Source: Holtiella tumoricola
GTDB lineage: Bacteria > Bacillota > Clostridia > Lachnospirales > Cellulosilyticaceae
Length of the DNA stretch: 54,555 nucleotides
Assembly: GCF_027857615.1 (NCBI RefSeq)
Contig: NZ_JAQIFT010000065.1
Location: 1 to 54,555, forward strand
Direction: 5' to 3'
Part shown: in pieces, positions 34,442-42,791 of the stretch
Layout of the letters: every line of letters starts with the position of its first letter
How positions within the stretch are numbered: the stretch's first letter is position 1
Notes under the pieces: model-generated
The model's input: the letters and a program-made list of their open reading frames with translations, nothing else
Told to the model about the DNA's origin: nothing
The model's database searches: none
Made by a program: the position numbers and the translations under genes

Positions 34442-34792
34442 TTAAGACTTGATATAAGCATAGCCTTCTTCATGCTTTTTAGCAATTTCTACTACCCCTG
34501 CTGGTACTACTGTTGCAAATGCACAAAGTGGTTGCTGACCAGGATTAAATTTTTTTAAAGCATTATTACATACTGCAAATACAACATTTTCTTTATATAA
34601 TTCATCCATTTCTAAATACCACTTTGACTTTTCTGCAACCTCTTGAATTAGACCAACTACAGCAATTCCATTAGCAACTATTTCAATTTCAAATGTTGTA
34701 TTATTTTCTTTACCATACTTCAACATATTCTTTACATTTTCTAGCACCATATGCCATTTTGATTCAGAATCTACATGATATAAAACTTTCAT
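34442..34792 (-). CDS. DsrE-family protein
   Basis: The 116-residue alpha/beta protein has a DsrE-like pattern: MKVLYHVDSES start, FEIEIVANGIAVVGL middle, VVFAVCNNALKKF (one central Cys) and VVPAGVVEIAKKHEEGYAYIKS end. The family includes sulfur-relay subunits and proteins of unknown function. The single Cys is at the position used by some sulfur carriers, but no partner subunits are nearby. GGAGG precedes the start. It leads a two-gene operon with the nucleotidase-like gene. Confidence 0.82.
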   Translation of the reverse strand: MKVLYHVDSESKWHMVLENVKNMLKYGKENNTTFEIEIVANGIAVVGLIQEVAEKSKWYLEMDELYKENVVFAVCNNALKKFNPGQQPLCAFATVVPAGVVEIAKKHEEGYAYIKS

Positions 34793-34865
34793 CTTTAACC
34801 TCCTGAGTATAAAAACTAAAAATTATCTTTTCCATTACTATAACCATCATTTCATATCCTATACA

Positions 34866-34909
34866 AAAACAGACCGCCTATACCCTTATGAGTATAGGCG
34901 GTCTGTTTT
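34866..34909. terminator. strong hairpin terminator upstream of the DsrE operon
   Basis: An 18-base perfect inverted repeat (34866-34883, 34892-34909) is flanked by A and T runs. On the minus strand a five-T tract follows, so it stops transcripts arriving from the small ORF region at 34970-35300. No standard gene ends directly before it. Confidence 0.88.
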
Positions 34910-34969
34910 ATCTTATAAGTTCATTATTTTCAACCTTATTAAGCTATTGAATTATTTTGTTTTTAACAT

Positions 34970-35059
34970 CTATCTGAACCTTGTAAATCTCTTAATTAAT
35001 AAAATTATAATATATATCAAAAATAATACATTAATTAACTGCCAAATATATTCTACCAT
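34970..35059 (-). CDS. putative 29-residue single-span membrane peptide
   Basis: The ORF starts with ATG (35059) after AAAAGGGAAAA and ends with TAG (34972-34970). It encodes MVEYIWQLINVLFLIYIIIL plus a basic tail (LIKRFTRFR). This is a hydrophobic helix with a positive end, as in small membrane peptides. It is the only plausible product before the strong terminator at 34866-34909, which supports it being transcribed. AT-rich DNA can make such ORFs by chance. Confidence 0.45.
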   Translation of the reverse strand: MVEYIWQLINVLFLIYIIILLIKRFTRFR

Positions 35060-35299
35060 ACTATTTTCCCTTTTAATTAGCTTTATAAAATCCCCTTATT
35101 ATTTTTATTATCTTACTAATTTAATTTCCAGATAAATCTCTATTAATATATCTATATAATTCATGAAGGAATTATATCTATCTTAAATACTTTAGACTTA
35201 TATTTTATATCATATAAATTACCTCCTTCATTTGTCATATATCCATATAACGAATAAAAAGGATAATTAGGGACACTTTTCTTTAAAAAATTTATTTTT
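35060..35299. other. AT-rich intergenic region downstream of the anti-sigma gene
   Basis: No further gene is seen. On the minus strand a very strong GAAGGAGGT site lies just ahead of ATGATATAA, a two-codon frame (near 35205-35230). That is odd and may be a remnant of a lost gene start. No clear terminator follows the anti-sigma gene at 35300. Confidence 0.4.
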
Positions 35300-35959
35300 T
35301 TATTTTATACTTAAACTTACTTTTATAAGCTCCCTTTTTTCTATTTCTGATGACAGCATAAATTGATACCCTTCTTGTATCCACATTAGATTTTTTATAC
35401 CTTTATTCTCATAATAATAAATTTCTCTATCCTCTAAAATAAGCTTTTCTATCGTAGTGCCCTCAGTATCTATAATCATATTATTAGTATTTATTTCTAT
35501 CTGTCTCAATAAAATCTCCTCACCTAATTTATTCTGATAGGTAATATGTACATCATTAAAAATTTGTTCTTGATCAGTCATTTCAAAGCCTTCTGGAAGG
35601 TACTGTGGCAAATAACTTTCTTGTATATCTCCACCATATTTACCCTCATGCTTTTGATATGAAATGCTTGTAAACTTTTCAAATACATCCGTAATCAACT
35701 CTATAACTCTTACTCTAACTGCCTCTACACTCATACTTAAACTTCCTACAATACTTACTATTAAAATAGCAATACCTATTTTTCTAGCTAATCCAGAAGA
35801 TTTATTACATTTTTCACTCTTAATTAATGTATATATTTTTTCTTCAAATGCTTCTGTAAATCTATGATCTTCTTTATCTTTATTTTCAAGCTGCTCTACA
35901 ATAATCGTTTCTGCTTCTCTGGCTGCTTTTATCATATCTAAGTCATCTATTTCATCCAT
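35300..35959 (-). CDS. DUF4367-type membrane anti-sigma factor
   Basis: The 219-residue protein has a cytoplasmic N-terminus (1-58), one membrane helix (about 60-80, IGIAILIVSIVGSLSMSV) and an extracytoplasmic DUF4367-like domain. That domain shows YLPEGFEMTDQ, an ILEDREIYYYENKG strand pair and the ending WIQEGYQFMLSSEIEKRELI. These proteins hold the partner ECF sigma factor inactive until a surface signal appears. Its start overlaps the sigma factor stop (TAATG), and GGAGG precedes it. Confidence 0.85.
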   Translation of the reverse strand: MDEIDDLDMIKAAREAETIIVEQLENKDKEDHRFTEAFEEKIYTLIKSEKCNKSSGLARKIGIAILIVSIVGSLSMSVEAVRVRVIELITDVFEKFTSISYQKHEGKYGGDIQESYLPQYLPEGFEMTDQEQIFNDVHITYQNKLGEEILLRQIEINTNNMIIDTEGTTIEKLILEDREIYYYENKGIKNLMWIQEGYQFMLSSEIEKRELIKVSLSIK

Positions 35960-36495
35960 TATCCCACCTCCTTTAAAAATTCCTTTAATTTTCTCTTTGC
36001 GCGTTGTAATCTTTTTCTTACATTCTCTTCTGATAAACCTAATAAGTTTGCTATTTGTTTATCTGTATAATGATGACTATATTTCAATAATATAATTTCT
36101 GAGTAATGATGTGGTAAGGATAAGATTGCAGCTGTTAGTGGATTTTCTACTTTATCGATAACCTCTTGCTCAACAGTCGTACCCCCATGCTCTATTAATG
36201 TTTCTTCATTAATTTGAACTGTATTTTCTCTTTTTCTCTTTCTATATAAATCAATGGCTGTATGCTTGACTACTATAACGATAAATCCTTTTGTTTTAGG
36301 ACACTCTACATCATTAATTTTATTCAAATGCTTCATTATTTTTATAAATGACTTATGTACTGCATCTTCTGCTAAGTATTCATCATTTAAAATATCATTG
36401 GCTATATGAAACATAAGCTGCCTATAATTAAAATAAATTTTTTCAAACTTACTTTTCTCTTCTTCCGTATCTATCATCATTAGATAAATGAACAT
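35959..36495 (-). CDS. ECF-type RNA polymerase sigma factor
   Basis: The 178-residue protein has a sigma-70 region 2 (about 15-80, with LAEDAVHKSFIKIMKHL) and a region 4 HTH (about 120-172, HHYTDKQIANLLGLSEENVRKRLQRAK), separated by a short linker. It has no region 1 or 3, as in ECF factors. The start with GGGG upstream gives an N-terminal MFIYLMMIDTEEEK; Met6 or Met7 is also possible. It is translationally coupled to the anti-sigma gene. No target operon is obvious nearby. Confidence 0.9.
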   Translation of the reverse strand: MFIYLMMIDTEEEKSKFEKIYFNYRQLMFHIANDILNDEYLAEDAVHKSFIKIMKHLNKINDVECPKTKGFIVIVVKHTAIDLYRKRKRENTVQINEETLIEHGGTTVEQEVIDKVENPLTAAILSLPHHYSEIILLKYSHHYTDKQIANLLGLSEENVRKRLQRAKRKLKEFLKEVG

Positions 36496-36935
36496 TTTCT
36501 AGCCCCCAACTTTTTTTGCAAATTTCTACTCTACTTTTATTATACGATTTCAATAACCTTATTAAAATTTAGAACTTATATTCTAAAGTGGCTTTACATA
36601 AGCATTCTTAGATAATTCTCTAAGTATATTAAAAGGTATCCCTATCAAAAACTCATTTCATAGCTACTTCTAACATGACTAATGTCATATCAGAATTTTT
36701 ATAAATATAGTATTTTATTTATATCACATTGTAAAGAGAACAGATAACTTTGAATATATGTACGTATAATTATAGATTACCTATACTTTAATATTTTTAT
36801 ATAGGACAGGTGGTAGGATGTGTGTTATTTTAAATAGGTATTGTACTTCATACAAAATCTGATAAAAAGTATAAACAAAAACTACGTAAATTACTTAATC
36901 ATTATATTATTTATATAAAATTTGGAGGACATATT
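36496..36935. other. 440-bp intergenic region, divergent promoters
   Basis: This region lies between the divergent sigma factor and YjjG genes. A TATAAT-like -10 (minus strand, about 36540-36546) may serve the sigma gene. A 14-codon plus-strand frame (MCVILNRYCTSYKI) has a purine-rich site near 36808 but is too short to claim. I see nothing else. Confidence 0.4.
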
Positions 36936-37628
36936 ATGAAATATGAAGTTATATTATTTGATGCAGATGAAACCTTATATGATTTCAAAAAATCTGAAAG
37001 TGAAGCATTTAAAAATACAATGCTTAAGTTTAATATAGACTATGATGAGAATTATCATTTGAAAATTTATAAAGAAATAAATACAGCTCTATGGAAAGAA
37101 TTTGAACAAGGGCTTATTACCCAAGAAAAATTAAAAATAGAAAGATTTAAAAGATTATCAGATAAATTAGAGATAAGTTTTGATGAAACTAACTTTGCAA
37201 ATTTATATATGGAATATTTAGCGGATGCATCCTTTTTATATGATGATAGTATGGAGCTTATAGAAACGCTAAATAAGTCTTACAGACTTGCTATAATCAC
37301 TAATGGCCTTACTTTAGTGCAAGATAAAAGGATCAGAAAATCTACTATAGCAAAACATTTTGAGACTGTAGTAATCTCTGAAGAACTATTAGTTTCAAAA
37401 CCTGATCCTAAAATTTTTGAACATACTTTAAAACATATGAATTTCTTTGATAAAAGTAAAGTCTTAATCGTAGGAGATAGTTTAAGTTCTGATATACAAG
37501 GTGGAATAAACTTTGGTATAGATACCTGTTGGTATAACCCTAATAAGATTGTAAATAATACTTCAATCACACCTACTTATGAGATTTCTAATTTTGATGA
37601 GCTTAAGTCTCTGCTACTTCATGTATAA
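36936..37628 (+). CDS. yjjG: YjjG-type HAD phosphatase (noncanonical pyrimidine nucleotidase)
   Basis: The 230-residue HAD-family protein has motif I FDADETLYD (nucleophile Asp and general acid Asp), motif II ITNG, motif III lysine in VSKPDPKIF and motif IV VGDSLSSDIQGG. A helical cap lies between residues about 15 and 95. The layout and ending match YjjG, which hydrolyses noncanonical pyrimidine and other nucleoside monophosphates and so cleans nucleotide pools. GGAGG precedes the start. It is transcribed alone and ends at a hairpin shared with the next gene. Confidence 0.85.
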   Translation: MKYEVILFDADETLYDFKKSESEAFKNTMLKFNIDYDENYHLKIYKEINTALWKEFEQGLITQEKLKIERFKRLSDKLEISFDETNFANLYMEYLADASFLYDDSMELIETLNKSYRLAIITNGLTLVQDKRIRKSTIAKHFETVVISEELLVSKPDPKIFEHTLKHMNFFDKSKVLIVGDSLSSDIQGGINFGIDTCWYNPNKIVNNTSITPTYEISNFDELKSLLLHV

Positions 37629-37700
37629 AAATGCTGCTGTAATTTTGAAAAGAAACTAGACTCTCAATGTTTCTATATCTTGAATCGTCCATTTTTCTTG

Positions 37701-37748
37701 AAATAAATAAGGCTGGTAGCCCTAATTCATGCCACCAGCCTATTTATT
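37701..37748. terminator. bidirectional terminator
   Basis: AAATAAATAAGGCTGGT and ACCAGCCTATTTATT (one bulge) form a hairpin between the convergent yjjG and 37760 genes. Confidence 0.8.
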
Positions 37749-37759
37749 ATTCTACGTCA

Positions 37760-37981
37760 TTAATACATATTCGTTCCATTTACAAGTGCATAACAAATAT
37801 TATGCATTGCATTTCTTAGCCCATACCCTATACCAATAGGATCTTCTTTATAGGTCTCTTTTAATGTTTTTTCTGAAGCTAATAACTCCATTTCTAACAT
37901 TAAATCATTCCCATTTTTCACGTAATAAATCTTGTAGTAATTCAGAAGAACCTCCACATCCTTACATACAAAATGCTTCAT
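37760..37981 (-). CDS. small unknown protein (73 residues)
   Basis: The 73-residue soluble protein begins MKHFVCKDVEVLLNYYKIYY and ends YALVNGTNMY. The ribosome binding site is weak (GGGAAAGGG placed too far upstream). It ends just before a strong bidirectional terminator and starts 54 bases after the MATE stop, so it may be cotranscribed with that pump. I do not recognise it. Confidence 0.5.
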   Translation of the reverse strand: MKHFVCKDVEVLLNYYKIYYVKNGNDLMLEMELLASEKTLKETYKEDPIGIGYGLRNAMHNICYALVNGTNMY

Positions 37982-38035
37982 AAAAGCGATGAGCCCTTTC
38001 CCTAAATATCAATATTATAATACCTTTTTTAATCT

Positions 38036-39442
38036 TTAAGCTACTTTACTTAATTTACTTTCCTCTTTATCTTCTAGTGCATTTATTTGCTTCCACTTCA
38101 TGCTCATTAATATCATAGCTAATATAAATGCTAATATATCTGCTATAGGTGCTGCGTAAATTGCTCCTTTTATTCCCATTACTATTGGTAATATAAATAG
38201 CCCTGGTAAATAGAAAATAATTTGTCTTGAAAGCGATAGTATGCCTGATTGCATTGGTTGCCCTATAGCTTGGAAGAATATTATACAAACAATTTGGATA
38301 GCATTTAATATACATCCTGCTAAGAAGATGCGGAAGTACATAACTCCGAATTCATTATACATTGCATCCCCTGCTCCAAATAAATTAACGATTTGTTGAG
38401 GGAAAAATTCAAAGCAGATTAATCCTAAAGTAGATACAATAACTGCTCCTGTTAAAGCTATTTTAACCGTTTCTTTTACACGGCCCATTTTTTTAGCTCC
38501 ATAGTTAAATCCTAATATTGGTTGAGCACCAACAGCTATCCCTAATAATACAGACAGCATAATTTGATTCACTTTAGTTACAATTCCAAATATGGATAAA
38601 GGAATTTCGCTACCATATACAGATGCCGCTCCATATTTTGTTAACACATTATTTGTAGCAATAGCTACTATAGCAATAGCCGCTTGTGTTATAAAACTAG
38701 ATATGCCATATGTTAAAGTCGTTTTACAAATGTTAAAGTTAGGTTTTAAAAACTTAAATTTAAATTTAATATTATTGAATTTCTTAATATATAAGATACC
38801 AAGTATTGTACTAACAAGCTGACCAATAATCGTTGCATAAGCTGCACCTTTTACACCCATGTCGAATGTAAAAATAAATATGGGATCAAGTACTGTATTA
38901 ATTAGAGCACCACATAGCATAGAAATCATTGCAAACTTAGGATTTCCATCTCCACGTATAATCGAATTAAATCCAGTACTAAACATAGCAACAGGTAGTC
39001 CAATAGCTATAATTCTTGTATAATCCATTGCATATGGCATAACAGCTTCTGTTGCACCAAACATTCCTAAAATTTGTTTCAGGAATAGACTACTAATAAG
39101 AGCAAGTACAATACCTGAAGCAGCAAACATCGTTATGGCATTTCCTACAATAAGTTCTGTGCTCTTAGTATCTTTCTCCCCTATTTTTAAACTAAAGAAG
39201 GCTCCAGCCCCATCTCCTATCATTAATGCAATTGCAAGTGCAATAACTGTCAACGGGAAAGCTACGCTCGTTGCTGCCGTTCCAAAATAGCCAACCCCCT
39301 GACCAATGAAGATTTGATCCACTATATTATATAATGCACTTACAAGTAGCGATATAATACATGGTATTGAAAACTTTAGCATAAGTTTTTTTACAGGTTC
39401 ACTAGCTAATTGCTGTGAAATTTTATTTTCTACTTTGCTCAT
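38036..39442 (-). CDS. MATE-family multidrug/cation efflux transporter
   Basis: The 468-residue protein has about 12 membrane helices in two MatE halves. The first includes MLKFSIPCIISLLVSALYNI, DQIFIGQGVGYFGTAATSVA and DGAGAFFSLKIGE; the second starts about residue 245 with TYGISSFITQAAIAIVAIAT. MATE pumps export cationic drugs or metabolites in exchange for Na+ or H+. The MarR gene is divergent, about 220 bases away, and is the probable regulator. Confidence 0.92.
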   Translation of the reverse strand: MSKVENKISQQLASEPVKKLMLKFSIPCIISLLVSALYNIVDQIFIGQGVGYFGTAATSVAFPLTVIALAIALMIGDGAGAFFSLKIGEKDTKSTELIVGNAITMFAASGIVLALISSLFLKQILGMFGATEAVMPYAMDYTRIIAIGLPVAMFSTGFNSIIRGDGNPKFAMISMLCGALINTVLDPIFIFTFDMGVKGAAYATIIGQLVSTILGILYIKKFNNIKFKFKFLKPNFNICKTTLTYGISSFITQAAIAIVAIATNNVLTKYGAASVYGSEIPLSIFGIVTKVNQIMLSVLLGIAVGAQPILGFNYGAKKMGRVKETVKIALTGAVIVSTLGLICFEFFPQQIVNLFGAGDAMYNEFGVMYFRIFLAGCILNAIQIVCIIFFQAIGQPMQSGILSLSRQIIFYLPGLFILPIVMGIKGAIYAAPIADILAFILAMILMSMKWKQINALEDKEESKLSKVA

Positions 39443-39664
39443 CTTTATTTCCTCTTTTTCTTTTTGAACTTTAATGGCTTCTCATTCCATTTAACCTTAT
39501 TATTTAATTTTTATATTGTAAACCTGGTTAACATTATTCATAATATCATCACAATATTAATAATGTCAACTTAATTTACATCAACATTTACTTATAACTT
39601 AAAATGGATATAATAAAGATATAGTAAACTAGGTCTAAACTTAATAATATAAAAGGAGTTCCCT

Positions 39665-40096
39665 ATGCAATCATATTTTGAAAATTTAAACATCATTGAC
39701 TTGATAAGTGAAAAGCATGCCCAACTTCGTAAAATGGTAAGAGATACTTGGGTAGAACAAGGAAATCACTATTTAACAGATACAGAATCTTACATCCTGG
39801 CTCTAGTAGAAAGAAGTCCTATGACTGTAGCACAACTAGCGCGAATTATTGACATCTCACGTCAAGGTGCTCATAAGTGTGTGCAAGGCCTGATCTCTAA
39901 GGGCTACATTAAATCAGAAATCCTAGAAGGTAACTGTAAAAATAAAGTCCTTACACTAACTCAAAAAGGAATACTATTCCGCCAAGAAACACTCACTATA
40001 AAAGAAAAGTTTGAGCAAGATATAAAGACATCTATAGGTGAAGAACATTTCAATCTAGTAAAACAAACCCTTCAGAAAACATGGTTTCCAGAATAA
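39665..40096 (+). CDS. MarR-family transcriptional regulator
   Basis: The 143-residue regulator has a winged helix-turn-helix at about 45-115 (SPMTVAQLARIIDISRQGAH recognition region, wing KNKVLTLTQKG). AAAAGGAG precedes its ATG. It is divergent from the MATE pump gene. The gap contains TAAACCTGGTTAA (near 39519-39531) and two TAAAC repeats (near 39626-39640) as possible binding sites. It most likely represses the pump until a ligand binds. Confidence 0.9.
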   Translation: MQSYFENLNIIDLISEKHAQLRKMVRDTWVEQGNHYLTDTESYILALVERSPMTVAQLARIIDISRQGAHKCVQGLISKGYIKSEILEGNCKNKVLTLTQKGILFRQETLTIKEKFEQDIKTSIGEEHFNLVKQTLQKTWFPE

Positions 40097-40118
40097 TTCA
40101 TTTCACTTTTACACAAAT

Positions 40119-40178
40119 AAAAAGCTTTTTCTTGGTTTGAATTAGATAGTGATCATCCAAACTAAGAAAAAGCTTTTT
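40119..40178 (+). terminator. intrinsic terminator after MarR
   Basis: AAAAAGCTTTTTCTTGGTTTG (40119-40139) pairs with the complement at 40157-40178 apart from one or two mismatches, then T. It is a long hairpin downstream of the MarR stop. Confidence 0.82.
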
Positions 40179-40303
40179 AACAAGATTATTTATATCTTAG
40201 GTATTTAATTATTGATATAAGATATAATTTTTTTAATATTTATATCTTATGTTGGTTAATTCCTTTTCTTTATAGAATCATATATTAATGTCAATGGACC
40301 ATT

Positions 40304-40334
40304 AATTTCAATTATAGTATTTAAAATTGAAATT
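40304..40334 (-). terminator. weak AU-only hairpin after the gene at 40340
   Basis: AATTTCAATT pairs with AATTGAAATT, 6 bases past the stop. It has little G/C, so it would be a weak terminator. Confidence 0.4.
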
Positions 40335-40339
40335 AAAAA

Positions 40340-40630
40340 TTACTCTAAATCTAATCGTTCTCTCCAGTAGTCTAAAAACATATCTTCATTAAATTTGACT
40401 ACTTCTTGCTGCTGATTCATTATCCTACAGAATTTACTCCATTTATCTCCCTCTTCATTAAGTACACTGATAATGGCTTCATCCTCAACTGCATTCCTAG
40501 ATTTGACAAGCTCAGCTGTATCATCTAAAAAAGCTAAAAATACACTAGAACAGATGTCTTTGAGCTGTGCTTCATCAGTCGCTTCATTAATTTGCGGTAA
40601 ATATTGATTAATATAATCTTGAGCTTTCAT
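40340..40630 (-). CDS. small unknown protein (96 residues)
   Basis: The 96-residue acidic helical protein begins MKAQDYINQYLPQINEA and ends MFLDYWRERLDLE. AAGGAAG precedes the start. No signal peptide, membrane helix or known motif is visible. It is monocistronic, between the MarR terminator and a decayed gene region. Confidence 0.6.
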   Translation of the reverse strand: MKAQDYINQYLPQINEATDEAQLKDICSSVFLAFLDDTAELVKSRNAVEDEAIISVLNEEGDKWSKFCRIMNQQQEVVKFNEDMFLDYWRERLDLE

Positions 40631-40849
40631 CTTTTTACTTCCTTTATCTGAAAAATTCTTTCATCAAGACTGTAAGGTATCATTAATCTTTCACACTTAG
40701 TCTCTTATTAAATATGCCACAAAACACTCATAATTATTAGGATATTGTTTTCGATCTACTTTCTATCTTCTGTCTTATATTCATTGGTTTAAAAAACATA
40801 GCATTTTTTATAGTAAGGTTCTCCGTAACGTACTCTACAGAGCACATTT

Positions 40850-41180
40850 TTATTTTAATATTAGTCTACCTCTTCCATTTTTACATATTTCTGCCCAAAT
40901 TAGAATATTAACTATTGGTGTAATTCTTCTAAACACACTCTCTCCTATGGATTTATCATAAACTTCTTTTGCAATATATCTTTCTATTGAATTTGTAGGT
41001 AGTTTTCCTTTGCATGACTTCATTCACTATTTCAAATGGTATTGGCTCTCCCTCTGCTTTCAAAGTAACAGTTTTTTACGAAAATTTATTGGTATTCTTA
41101 TAATTTTATAAACCTTGTTATTTCTAAAAACTATTTGTTTTAAGTATTTTTTAACAAATAGTTTTCTAACTCATAATACT
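40850..41180 (-). pseudogene. frameshifted remnant of an unidentified gene
   Basis: Protein-like sequence runs across three minus-strand frames. It begins KYLKQIVFRNNKVYKIIRIP..., shifts near 41070 to TVTLKAEGEPIPFEIVNEVM, and shifts again near 41000 to SIERYIAKEVYDKSIGESVF, continuing RRITPIVNILIWAEICKNGRG and stopping at TAA (40852-40850). Each piece is coding-like and they join in order, as expected for a gene with at least two frameshifts. I cannot name the family. It fills much of an otherwise gene-free stretch (40631-41291). Confidence 0.55.
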
Positions 41181-41291
41181 ACTATTAATTTTAAATCTAC
41201 TTATCTTCATTTCATGACAAATCACTTTTATAAACTCTATAAGATAAGTTATAATGATTAAAATTAATATTAACTATGAGGAGTACATTTT

Positions 41292-41642
41292 ATGGAATAT
41301 AAAATAAAAGAAGTCTCTGAAATAACTAATATATCTCAATCAAAAATAAGATATTATGAAAAAGAAGGATTATTACCTGGATTTAAGCGAGATAAAAATA
41401 ATATAAGAGTATTTTCAAAAAAAGATATAGAACTACTAAATTTAATTCGGTGTTTAAGAAATATAGGAATGTCAGTCAAAGAAATTCGTACTAATTTAGA
41501 TATTCTATCAGATAGTAGAAATAATCAATTAGCAATAAATATTTTAATGGAACATCGAAGCAAATTAGAAAAACAAAGAAAAATACTAAAAAGCTATATC
41601 GAGAAAATAAATTTAAACCTTGAAAGTAGACAAAATAATTAG
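41292..41642 (+). CDS. MerR-family transcriptional regulator
   Basis: The 116-residue regulator has an N-terminal winged HTH (KIKEVSEITNISQSKIRYYE ... GFKRDKNNIRVFSKKDIELL) and a coiled-coil dimer helix (about 80-110). There is no C-terminal ligand domain or metal-binding Cys pattern, so it is of the short type that senses a small molecule or redox change by unknown means. GAGGAG precedes its ATG. It is followed by a promoter with MerR-type geometry serving the nitroreductase gene. Confidence 0.9.
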   Translation: MEYKIKEVSEITNISQSKIRYYEKEGLLPGFKRDKNNIRVFSKKDIELLNLIRCLRNIGMSVKEIRTNLDILSDSRNNQLAINILMEHRSKLEKQRKILKSYIEKINLNLESRQNN

Positions 41643-41665
41643 TATAGATTTTCCTTTTAAAATAC

Positions 41666-41696
41666 TTGACTTAAACTATAGTTTAATAACTATAAT
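41666..41696 (+). promoter_or_regulatory. MerR-type promoter of the nitroreductase gene
   Basis: The -35 TTGACT (41666-41671) and -10 TATAAT (41691-41696) are 19 bp apart, instead of the usual 17. The spacer holds the perfect palindrome TAAACTATAGTTTA (41672-41685). This is the standard geometry of promoters activated by DNA twisting by MerR proteins. Confidence 0.85.
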
Positions 41697-41731
41697 TATA
41701 AACACCAAGATATATAAGGAGGTATTTTATA

Positions 41732-42556
41732 ATGATTGTAAATACTGATAAGTGTATAGGTTGCACTTTATGCAAACAAGATTGTCCAGTAAATGATATA
41801 GAAATGATTGATGGAAAGTCTCATGTAAAAAATAAAACTTGTGTAAAGTGTGGACATTGTATTGCAATTTGCCCTGTAAGGGCTATATCATGTGATGATG
41901 AAAAAGATTATTCAATGAGTGAAGTAAAAGAATACAACATTGAAGAATTTTCAGTAAATCCAGATGTGTTAATGAATTTTATGAAATTTAGAAGAAGTGT
42001 TAGGTTATTTTCAAACAAAGATATTGAAGAAGAAAAGATAGATAAAATACTTGAAGCAGGCAAATTTACTCAAACTAGTGGAAATTTACAAGATGTTTCA
42101 TATGTGGTTGTAGAAGATAAAATACAAGATCTTAGAAAAATAGTGCTACAGACTTTAAATAACCAAGCTGATAATTTGTTGGATGATGAAACTACGGCTC
42201 CCCAAATTAAGATGTATGCTAATATGTGGAAAACTATGTATAAAAACTTTGTAGAGAATCCTGATGGAGAAGATAAACTATTCTCTAAGGCTCCTCTATT
42301 GATAGTAGTAAAATCAAAAAACATTGTAAATGGAGCTTTAGCAGCATCAAAAATGGAACTTATGATAAATGCTTTAGGACTTGGAACATATTTTAGCGGA
42401 TTCTTATTAAGGGCTGTAAACTTTAATCCTGAAATAGGTAAGTTTCTACAAATAGATGATAGTGAAGAATTAGTTGCATGTATGGTGATTGGTTACCCAA
42501 AAGTACATTATAAAAGAACTGTCCCAAGAAAAGATGTACACATAACTAGATTATAA
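41732..42556 (+). CDS. ferredoxin-nitroreductase fusion protein
   Basis: The 274-residue protein has an N-terminal 2x[4Fe-4S] ferredoxin domain (residues 1-60) with CIGCTLCKQDCP and CVKCGHCIAICP. A nitroreductase domain follows (about 75-270) with the FMN-binding start FRRSVRLFSNKDIEEEKIDK. This class is common in Clostridia and uses ferredoxin electrons to reduce nitro-compounds, quinones or other small molecules. AAGGAGG precedes the start. The MerR regulator immediately upstream and its 19-bp promoter show inducible expression. Confidence 0.93.
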   Translation: MIVNTDKCIGCTLCKQDCPVNDIEMIDGKSHVKNKTCVKCGHCIAICPVRAISCDDEKDYSMSEVKEYNIEEFSVNPDVLMNFMKFRRSVRLFSNKDIEEEKIDKILEAGKFTQTSGNLQDVSYVVVEDKIQDLRKIVLQTLNNQADNLLDDETTAPQIKMYANMWKTMYKNFVENPDGEDKLFSKAPLLIVVKSKNIVNGALAASKMELMINALGLGTYFSGFLLRAVNFNPEIGKFLQIDDSEELVACMVIGYPKVHYKRTVPRKDVHITRL

Positions 42557-42607
42557 TTTCAAAACCTTCAAATTATACGAAAATACTAAATTATAATCAA
42601 TATATTG

Positions 42608-42640
42608 TTGTATTAACTATAGTTTAGTATTTAGTTCAGT
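42608..42640 (+). promoter_or_regulatory. second, decayed copy of the MerR operator
   Basis: TTGTATTAACTATAGTTTAGTATTTAGTT resembles the 41666-41696 promoter, keeping AACTATAGTTTA but with poor -35 and -10 elements. A third partial copy, GTTTAACTATAATT, occurs at about 42681-42694. They could drive or silence the small membrane protein gene at 42792. Confidence 0.45.
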
Positions 42641-42791
42641 TAAATTACATATAATTTTGGATAAAACATACTTATTTACAGTTTAACTATAATTAATTTA
42701 TTAAAGGGCTCTCTATTTGATTAAATTTTAAATGAAAAAAAATGTTATGTTATCATTATCCTTTTAAATAAAAAACTTAATCTAACCGTAG

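Noticed and set aside
36815..36860. 14-codon plus-strand frame MCVILNRYCTSYKI before yjjG
   Set aside because: It is too short, with no conserved context; chance is likely in AT-rich DNA.
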